Positions 7,133 to 14,700 of a stretch of 20,126 nucleotides of DNA are shown here, one piece after another; position 1 is the stretch's first letter, and each line of letters opens with the position of its first letter. The notes below the pieces were generated by a model. It was not told the origin of the DNA. It saw only the letters and a list, made by a program, of their open reading frames with translations, and searched no databases. Where the stretch lies: positions 1 to 20,126 of IMG/VR virus record IMGVR_UViG_3300008469_000026; one strand, written 5' to 3'. This DNA comes from a virus. A program made the position numbers and the translations under genes.

Positions 7133-8407
7133 ATGGCAATAGGATTTAATAACCCTACTGGGGTTCAGTTTAATGATAAGTTTTGGTCGAAAGTAGCTGT
7201 TAGAGAAGCAAAGAAAAATATCGTTTTTTCACAAATTGGTGACAAAAGCGTTCAACCTAAGCATTATGGTGATACAATGCGTAAATATCATAATCTACCT
7301 ATTTTGCATAAATTAAATGTTAATGATCAAGGTATTGACGCTAACGGTGTATCTTTAGTTAGTGGAAAATGGTACGCATATGATGCTGCTGGAGCAATGA
7401 CAGGTGATGCTGCTGGATATGCAACATCTGATTTAGCAAAAGCTGCTGCAGGAGCAACAGGAACAATTAAATCTGGTGATGGTAACTTGTTCGGTGGTGA
7501 TACTGATTATGCAGTTGTTAAAGGTGCTTTCCCATCATTAAGAGAAGTTGGTGGAAATGTAAACAGAGTTGGTATGACTCGTAAAGAAATAACTGCAACA
7601 GTTAAAGAGTTTGGTTTCTACCTTGAGTATACTAAGAAGATGATTGATATGGATACTGAGAAAAATGTTCTCAGAGATATATCAAGAGAAGCTGGTAGAG
7701 CTCAAGCAGAATTAAGAGAAGCACAGATCCAAAGCGATTTGCTTGCTGCATCTGCAGTAAACAGAGTTTTTGCTGGTGACGCATCAACAATGGCTGAAAT
7801 TGGTTCTGATGATCTACCTACATTTGAAGGTATTAGAGCGATGGAGCTTTCATTGAAAGTTGCTAGAACTCCTAAACAAAGTAAAATGTTAACTGGTTCT
7901 ACAAAAGTTGGAACTCAACCTATTTCTGCTGCATATACTGCATATGTAGGATATGAGTTGAACCCAACATTACAAGACATTAAAGATGCTGATGGTAAAA
8001 AACAGTTCATAAAAAAAGCTGAGTATGCTGCTGCTGGTCAAACTATGCAGGGTGAAACAGGTATGATTTCTGAAACTAGATTTATCGAAGTTGAAGATAT
8101 GCAAGTTTATAAAGGTATGGGTGCTGATAGTACTGATGCTACAGATGATGTTGAAGTAGCTAACAGACATGTTGGTTCTAATGGAAACTATGATGTATTC
8201 CCAATTCTTTATGTTGGTGAAGATTCATTTGGTACTATTGGATTTGAAGGTGATGTTATGAGACTTCAAAATGCTAAACCAACTCCAATTCCTGGTGTTG
8301 ATCCTTATGGTAAAACAGGTACAGTTGCTGCCTCATACTTCTACGGAATGATGATCACAAGACCTGAGAGAATCAGACAAATTGCTTGTGCTGCTAAGAA
8401 ATCTTAG
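7133..8407 (+). CDS. Major capsid protein, N4-gp56 family (424 aa)
   Basis: The HK97-fold shell protein. ATG 7133 follows AAAAGGA at 7119-7125. The N-terminus carries the family signature: KFWSKVAVREAKKN (residues 17-30), then QPKHYGDTMRKYHNLPIL and LNVNDQGIDANG (41-72). Further matches are FGFYLEYTKKMIDMD (160-174), REAQIQSDLLAASAVNRVFAG (196-215), QPISAAYTAYVGYEL (262-276), and the C-terminal DPYGKTGTVAASYFYGMMITRPERI (390-414). Length agrees with N4 gp56 (about 400 aa). An Ala/Gly/Asp-rich insert at about 75-128 probably forms a surface loop. GCT and GGT codons seem more frequent than in neighbours, as expected for the most expressed virion gene. A strong hairpin follows at 8434-8460. Confidence 0.94.
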   Translation: MAIGFNNPTGVQFNDKFWSKVAVREAKKNIVFSQIGDKSVQPKHYGDTMRKYHNLPILHKLNVNDQGIDANGVSLVSGKWYAYDAAGAMTGDAAGYATSDLAKAAAGATGTIKSGDGNLFGGDTDYAVVKGAFPSLREVGGNVNRVGMTRKEITATVKEFGFYLEYTKKMIDMDTEKNVLRDISREAGRAQAELREAQIQSDLLAASAVNRVFAGDASTMAEIGSDDLPTFEGIRAMELSLKVARTPKQSKMLTGSTKVGTQPISAAYTAYVGYELNPTLQDIKDADGKKQFIKKAEYAAAGQTMQGETGMISETRFIEVEDMQVYKGMGADSTDATDDVEVANRHVGSNGNYDVFPILYVGEDSFGTIGFEGDVMRLQNAKPTPIPGVDPYGKTGTVAASYFYGMMITRPERIRQIACAAKKS

Positions 8408-8433
8408 TAAGTACCTGTAGTTTAAATGCGTTT

Positions 8434-8460
8434 GAACCAGTCTGATTGATAGACTGGTTC
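8434..8460. promoter_or_regulatory. Perfect 10-bp hairpin after capsid gene
   Basis: GAACCAGTCT (8434-8443) and AGACTGGTTC (8451-8460) are perfect inverted repeats around a 7-nt loop GATTGAT, 27 nt after the capsid stop. No T-run follows on either strand, so it is not a classic intrinsic terminator. A role in mRNA 3'-end protection or processing of the abundant capsid message is plausible. Confidence 0.7.
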
Positions 8461-8522
8461 TACAAAATTAAAGGCAATCTATTTTGAATGATAAAATAGA
8501 ACCCAATCAAGAAAGGCTTATT

Positions 8523-9182
8523 ATGAATGAAGTTATAAAAAATGAAGAAAATTTTAAAATAGAATTTAGTGTTCTAAAAGAATTAGAAAAAAAAGAACTG
8601 TTAGAATTAGTAGACAAATATGGAATTACAATTATTGCTAAAAACAAAAGCAAACCAAGCAATGCAGAACTAATTGATTCAATATCTGCATACAAAAAAG
8701 AACAAGATATTATAAATGGTACAGACAAATTAAGTGATGCGGATATTGAAGCTGAATTGCTTAGAGAGGAAAAGAAAAAAGACTCAGGAACTGCTATACC
8801 AAATAAAAAATTGCCTAGACAGCAAAGAGCAAGATTACAAAGAGCAGATTTAATGAGAAAAGAACTTGTAATGATTCATGACAATAGAACATCTCAAACA
8901 AAACCAAATGTAGAGTTTGTAACATGGGGAAATGGATTAATTGGAATGACTACTGATGTTATTGGGTTCAATTTGCCAAAAGGACAATATGTTCACAGAG
9001 GTGCATTGCAAAATTTACGAAATGCTCCTGCGATATTACATGAGCAAGAAGATAGGAACAGAAATCCAGAAATGATAGAAGTTCCAGCATTTACTATTAT
9101 TGATTTAGCTGGACTTACAGATGAAGAGATAGCAGCAAAAGCTAGACAACAAAAAATGAGAGATGCTGGAGTTGCAATATAA
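8523..9182 (+). CDS. Capsid-adjacent hypothetical protein (219 aa)
   Basis: I choose ATG 8523, with AAAGG at 8512-8516 six nt upstream; an in-frame TTG at 8484 would add 13 residues but lacks such a site. The N-terminal third (LKELEKKELLELVDKYGITI then SKPSNAELIDSISAYKKEQD) looks like a small helical SAP/LEM- or Rho-N-like fold. The middle is Lys/Arg-rich. The C-terminal part has VEFVTWGNGLIGMTTDVIGF and LPKGQYVHRGALQNLRNA, beta-strand-rich and reminiscent of proteins encoded after N4-gp56 capsids. Possible roles are a head decoration or completion protein. No enzyme motif is seen. Confidence 0.78.
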   Translation: MNEVIKNEENFKIEFSVLKELEKKELLELVDKYGITIIAKNKSKPSNAELIDSISAYKKEQDIINGTDKLSDADIEAELLREEKKKDSGTAIPNKKLPRQQRARLQRADLMRKELVMIHDNRTSQTKPNVEFVTWGNGLIGMTTDVIGFNLPKGQYVHRGALQNLRNAPAILHEQEDRNRNPEMIEVPAFTIIDLAGLTDEEIAAKARQQKMRDAGVAI

Positions 9183-9204
9183 AAATTAAATAGCATAGAT
9201 ATAT

Positions 9205-9230
9205 AGAGCCAATGTATATATGTTGGTTCT
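9205..9230. promoter_or_regulatory. Hairpin between capsid-adjacent and fibrous-protein genes
   Basis: AGAGCCAA (9205-9212) pairs with TTGGTTCT (9223-9230), including one G-U pair, around a 10-nt AT loop. As after the capsid gene, the right arm contains GGTTC and no T-run follows. It lies in the 81-nt gap 9183-9263, which otherwise holds only the ribosome binding site of the next gene. Confidence 0.5.
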
Positions 9231-9263
9231 GTTATAGACTATCTCTAACGATAAGGAAAAAAT

Positions 9264-11363
9264 ATGGTAACAATGGATGATGTGACAAGTGGATTAATAG
9301 ATGGAGATGGACATTTCGATAAGATGATGAATGCATTAAACATTCATCTTAAAAATGCACATGAATCACAACTAATAACTAACGAACAAGTTGGTACAGC
9401 ATATTCTTCAGCTATTCCGGCACTTATTCATGAGGCTGTAAATTTTGAACTACAAAAAGATTTAATAGCAGCACAAATAGACAAAGCTGTTGCAGATGCA
9501 AAAACAGCAGAAGAACAATTTGAGATATCAAAATCACAAAATGCATTAGAAAGAGCCAAAGCTATAGCTGAAATAAATAAAGAATATGGTTATGAATATA
9601 CAATTGTTAATGGACAAATAGTAATTGGTAATGATACTGGTCTTGGTAAAATTGATGAAGAACGTAAGCTTGTAAAACAACAAGTTTTAACAGAAACAAA
9701 TAATACTGAATTGGTCAGGGAAAAAACAGAATCAGAAGAAATACAAAACAAAACAGATGGAATGTTGAACAATCAGATAGAAAAAATAAAGGCAGACATC
9801 GTAATTGCACAAGAGCAAGCTGAAATAGCTAAATCTCAAGCAGACAGAGAATATGCACAAATGATTGCGAGCTTGGGAAAAGAACTTGGATATACATACG
9901 ATTTCGATCTTGAAGGAAATATTGATAGAACATCATTATCTTCATCGGGAAATGGCAAGCTTGATTCTGAAATTAATTTACTGAAACAGCAAGTTTTGAC
10001 AGAAGTTAACAATACTGAATTAGTTAAAGAAAAAACAGAATCTGAGTCTATGCAGAACAAAACAGATGGAATAATAGATAATCAAATAGCTAAACTTGTT
10101 AAAGATGTAGAAATAGCAGAAGAACAACTTTTGCTATCTAAATCAGAATTAGCTTTAGCAAGAAGTAAAGCTATTGCAGATATAGATAAAAACTATGGAT
10201 ATAATTATTCGCTTGATGCAGAAGGAAACATAAGTGTAATTGATTCTTCAAATGATGGTAAGCTAGATGCAGAGATTGATTTATTAAGACAGCAAGCTCT
10301 TACTGAAATCAAAAATACTGAACTTGTTAGAGAGAAAACAGAATCAGAAGCTATGCAAAATCAAACAGATGGTGTTATTGACAATCAAATAGAAAAAATG
10401 GTCAAAGATATAGAAATAGCGTCTCAACAAGTAGAAATAGCAAAAACAAATAATTCACTTGAAAGAGCTAAAGCATTAGCAGAAATAAGCAAACAGTATG
10501 GATTTGAATATACAATAAATGAAACAACTGGAGAAATAAATGTAACAAATTCTACTGAAAATGGTAAATTAGATAAAGAATTGTCACTACTAACTCAACA
10601 AATTCTTACAGAAACAAATAATACTTCACTTGTTCAGAATAAAAGTAATTCTGAAGCCAAAAATAATGCAGATGATGGAGTAATAGATAATCAAATAGAA
10701 AAAATAAAAGCAGACATTAATCTATCATCTCAACAACTAGAAATAGCAAAATCTCAATCCAATAAAGAATATGCTCAAATGCTTGCAACTTTAGATAAAG
10801 AACTTGGATACACATATGAGTTCGACTTGGATGGCAAGATAGATAAAACATCATTATCTTCATCTGGAGATGGAAAAATAGATGAAGAGATTAAATTGTT
10901 AAAACAACAGACTCTTACAGAAACAAACAATACTGAATTAGTTAAAGAAAAAGCTGATTTGTCCAAACAACAAGTTGATACAGCAAAACTACAAACATCT
11001 CAAGAAAAAGCAAAAACTATAGTTTCTATAGAAAAAGAATATGGGTATAACCACACAGAAACAGATGGAGTTATCGACATTGGTTCAACAACTGGTTTAG
11101 GAAGAATAGACAAAGAGCTCTTGAAAATTCAAGCAGAAATAAATATTCTTACAGAACAACTTGAAACAGAAAAACTACAAAATGATGAAAATGATGGTGT
11201 TCTTGTAAACCAAATAAAAAAATTGAAAGAAGAAGAAAGACTATTATATGTTGAAAGAGTAGAAAAAGATAAAGAAGCTGCAGCACTAGGAATGGATGAT
11301 GTTGTAAAAAATAACAATATTGTTAGCGAATCAATATATACACCTAAATACATAAAGGATTAA
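9264..11363 (+). CDS. Fibrous virion protein with about 102-aa repeats (699 aa)
   Basis: ATG 9264 follows AAGG at 9253-9256. Residues 1-70 form a non-repetitive N-terminal domain (GTAYSSAIPALIHEAVNFELQ). The rest is a series of repeats, each a helix (ERAKAIAEINKEYGYEYT), a short beta hairpin around G/D residues, GKIDEEI and LLKQQ, then LTETNNTELV, QNKTDG, NQIEK and a second helix. Anchors at residues 143, 246, 347, 449 and 552 give periods of 101-103 aa, with a degenerate sixth copy. There is no Cys, no membrane helix and no signal peptide. Related helical-repeat proteins with KQxxLTE segments occur in other phages as uncharacterised virion proteins. Position between capsid and tail-tip genes suggests a tail or neck fibre, or an internal core protein. 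The function is not known. Confidence 0.82.
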   Translation: MVTMDDVTSGLIDGDGHFDKMMNALNIHLKNAHESQLITNEQVGTAYSSAIPALIHEAVNFELQKDLIAAQIDKAVADAKTAEEQFEISKSQNALERAKAIAEINKEYGYEYTIVNGQIVIGNDTGLGKIDEERKLVKQQVLTETNNTELVREKTESEEIQNKTDGMLNNQIEKIKADIVIAQEQAEIAKSQADREYAQMIASLGKELGYTYDFDLEGNIDRTSLSSSGNGKLDSEINLLKQQVLTEVNNTELVKEKTESESMQNKTDGIIDNQIAKLVKDVEIAEEQLLLSKSELALARSKAIADIDKNYGYNYSLDAEGNISVIDSSNDGKLDAEIDLLRQQALTEIKNTELVREKTESEAMQNQTDGVIDNQIEKMVKDIEIASQQVEIAKTNNSLERAKALAEISKQYGFEYTINETTGEINVTNSTENGKLDKELSLLTQQILTETNNTSLVQNKSNSEAKNNADDGVIDNQIEKIKADINLSSQQLEIAKSQSNKEYAQMLATLDKELGYTYEFDLDGKIDKTSLSSSGDGKIDEEIKLLKQQTLTETNNTELVKEKADLSKQQVDTAKLQTSQEKAKTIVSIEKEYGYNHTETDGVIDIGSTTGLGRIDKELLKIQAEINILTEQLETEKLQNDENDGVLVNQIKKLKEEERLLYVERVEKDKEAAALGMDDVVKNNNIVSESIYTPKYIKD
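9540..11240 (+). repeat. Five to six tandem coding repeats of 303-309 nt
   Basis: The segment encoding LTE(T/V/I)(N/K)NT starts at 9690, 9999, 10302, 10608 and 10917, giving intervals of 309, 303, 306 and 309 nt. All are multiples of 3, so the frame is kept. Copies 2 and 5 are far more alike (YAQM, KELGYTY, TSLSSSG in both) than adjacent copies are, and copies 1 and 6 share a TGLG(K/R)ID segment. This implies block duplication rather than only single-unit gain. Confidence 0.85.
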
Positions 11364-11368
11364 AAAAA

Positions 11369-11734
11369 ATGAATTGTCCATCTGATAAATTTATTATAAA
11401 TAAAGGAATGAATAACGAATTCATTATCACAATAAAAGTTGACAATGGAATGTTGCCTATGACAATTTCTAACACCGATACATTTAAAGCTACATTTACA
11501 CAATTAGATAATGAGTCCATTTCTCATTCTGTGATTCCAACTGTATATGATGCGGCAAATGGACAAATAAAAATAATTGTTGAACAACCTATTGTTGATA
11601 GCATGATAAGTGAGCGTGGTTCAAAAGCAGACAAATACTATATGAAACCTACATATCGTTTAACTGTTGAATGCAATACTTCTGCTAACGGAAACTTTGT
11701 CACAAAAGTTTCTTCAGTATATGTTGTGAACTAA
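11369..11734 (+). CDS. Small beta-rich virion protein (121 aa)
   Basis: ATG 11369 starts 5 nt after the fibrous-protein stop, with AAGGA at 11355-11359. The pattern FIINKGMNNEFIITIKVDNG, MTISNTDTFKATF, DAANGQIKI and DKYYMKPTYRLTVECNT, ending in VTKVSSVYVV, is an all-beta domain of the type I recall from small phage virion proteins (NKG near the start; DTFK; RYY/KYY-KPTY; C-terminal KVxxVYV). It is encoded 1 nt before the giant adhesion gene, so it may be an adaptor linking fibre to tail. The exact function is unknown. Confidence 0.78.
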   Translation: MNCPSDKFIINKGMNNEFIITIKVDNGMLPMTISNTDTFKATFTQLDNESISHSVIPTVYDAANGQIKIIVEQPIVDSMISERGSKADKYYMKPTYRLTVECNTSANGNFVTKVSSVYVVN

Positions 11735-11735
11735 T

Positions 11736-14700
11736 ATGTCAGAAAATATATTAGAACCACAAGAGACAGAAGTTGTAGAATCAAAAGATATTGAATCTAC
11801 TGTTGTGGTTCCTGAAATGGAGTTAGAAGCAGAAGAAACAGGAATAGAAACATATGTTACGCCAAAAGAATACACTCTTGTCGGAGATGATATATATATT
11901 CCAAAGCTATATGATGATGCTCCTGCGTGGCTAAAAGATCTCGTAAATGTTGTTACAAATGCATCAATTGATATAAGAGATGAATCTATTATGCAGAATA
12001 TAAGTGATTTAATAGAACAAATTAAAAATATAACTGTTCCACTGAATCAATATACTGAAGAGATAATATCAAGAAATACTGCTAGAAGTAAACTAAATGC
12101 AAAAGTCACTACATTAGACAGCAATCTGAATACAAAGACAGGAGAAATAGATTCAAGAATAGTCAAAATAGAAGAAACATATGTCGATGAATCAAGAGCA
12201 AGTGCTATATCTGCAGATGTAATTGCAACACAAATAAATGATGGTGATACTCTTCTTGGTTCCACTGTTGCAGATATAAAAAAGTCATATACTGATTTAA
12301 ATACATCAAGAGCTGGAGACTATAAATCTCTTGAAAGTATGATAACTGGAGGATTAGATTCTGAGGCTTTGGCAAGAGCTTCTGCAGTAGAAACTCTTGA
12401 TACATATGTAGGTATAGATGGTAGTGGTAATGCTAGTGGCACAGGAATGCTGGCTGATATACAAATATTGCAAAAGCAAAACGATGGAGTTATAGAAACT
12501 ATGACTGGTATCTATGATGTTATGTCAGGAATAGAAAGTCCGAATACTGATACTGATAATGATGAACTTTTGACAAATGCGTATCCATATGGATTATGGG
12601 TTCCTTTAGAAGGAAATGAAGACCCTAGTGCAACCAACATAAGTCTAATAGATGATTTAAAAAGAGACAATAATGGAAATGTAGTTACTGATAACAATGG
12701 CAATACGACCCCTATATCTCATTTTCATGATTTATTGCCAGGTACTCTTTACCATAATACTAGTGCAGATACCTACTGGGAATATAATTACGACAGCGAT
12801 CAAGCACTAGTATGGGCTGAAATATCACAAGCAGTGTTTGCAATTGGTAATATAGAAACAAGGGCTATGCACACAGGTGATGTGTACATAAAGTATAGTA
12901 CTTCTGATACTGGTTATAAGTCGTATGAAAGGGCTTATAAGTTTATAAAGACTACTTCTGACGTTACAGATCAGCACCACAGTACAGATAGTGAAGGATT
13001 CACATGGGCACTTGTAACAGATACTGATGCACAAAATGCTTATATAGTTGCACTAAATGCTTTCGATTTGGCAGATGGCAAAAGAAGAATATTTGTAAAT
13101 TTAGGAGAGCACGGTACGCCTAGTGCACCTTATGATATTGGAGATTTGTGGTTAATTGATACTGAGAGAACAATATATGGAAGAGTTGCTAAAAAAGGCG
13201 ATATTCTTAGATGTACAGAAACCAAAGGTAAAAATGCCTTATATGAAGAAAATGACTGGGTTCTGGCTTCAAGTTACTTTGACGAAATAAAAAAAGAACA
13301 TGATGCTCTTGAAGAATGGAAAACAGAAGAGTATAGTAAACTCGTGACACAAGTAGATAAAAAGGCTGGTAGTTACTATCAAGACACACAACCATGGCCA
13401 GAATACACCGAAATTTCTGATAATGCTGATTATAATGAGAATGTAGGTGACTTGTGGAAAAGTACTTATACTGATAACAATAAAAATATAGACTCGAATG
13501 GGCACTTAGGAAAAAACACAGAATATATATATTCAAAAGAACCAAATGGAGATAAGTTTGATTACAAGTGGGTTGAAACAGAAGTACCAGATATAGTATT
13601 TGACACTATTGATACTAAAAAATCTATATACGTAGGTAATTACGAACCAAATCCAAAAAAACCTGATAAAGTTGAAGTTAGAGATATGTGGATAACGGGA
13701 GACAAACCTAAGGATCCAAAGTATGATGCTAAAGAAGTGTACACTTATACAAAAACAGGAACTAATCCTGATGTTTATGGATGGGTAAAATCTTTAGATT
13801 ATGCAAATAGTGGAGAAGTTGCAGAAATCAAAACCGGTTTAACAGATGGAACTATAGCATTTAACCTGAGTGCAGCTCATATAGGTGATGCAAATAGTGC
13901 TCTATTATCTAATTATGTTAGTGACCAAGCAGACAAAAAAGTTAATATATACAGTGGTGAAGATAGTCCAGAAGTGCACAGCTTTCCTGTATTGACTGAT
14001 GGTAGCAATGCTGTACAAAATGGGGATATATATATATGGAATACAACAGAAAAGGCTAATGGTGAAGGAAGTGAATATGATGTAGTAAAAACTTATAAGT
14101 ATGACAAGAAGAACAGTACTTGGGGATCGCCAATACAAAATAACAAAAATATAACTGCATTAGCTGATTTAGCAGATGGTAAAAGGACTGTGTACAGTGG
14201 TTCAATATTGCCTGAAGATGAAGTTGATGGACAAGGAAACAAATACGTACCACAACCGAGAGACTTATGGATACCAGAGAAGGCTGATGCTTGGGTAAGT
14301 GGTACTGATTATATTAGTGGTTCTATAGTATATGATAAAACAAATTACAAAACCAGTAAGAATATTGTAGGGTCTGTTAATGAACCATCCTCTACAGAGG
14401 GTATTGCTGATGGTTGGGTAAGGTACTATGAGCCAGGAGAAGTGTACCAATATTTGAAGCACAAATGGGAATTAGCTACTAAATATAGTGAAGATATTGC
14501 TAAATTCACAAATACATTTAATGACAGAGTAGCTACATTACAGAACCAAGTGGATGGACAGGTGAACTACTATTTCTTTAAAAAAGAATCTGGCGAATCT
14601 ACGAATGATGCTATTAATAGAGTTACTGATTATTATCATTGGACTGACACACAAAAAATTAATAACAGAGGCGATATAGCTTATAATGACGATAACGAAA

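Noticed and set aside
8434-8460. Intrinsic terminator after the capsid gene
   Set aside because: The stem is perfect but no T-run follows on either strand, so it is listed as a hairpin only.
8484-8522. TTG start 13 codons upstream for the capsid-adjacent gene
   Set aside because: ATG 8523 has AAAGG at ideal spacing; the TTG does not have a comparable site.
9540-11240. CRISPR array or non-coding satellite in the repeated region
   Set aside because: Repeats are about 306 nt, diverged, in frame and continuously coding, so they are protein repeats.
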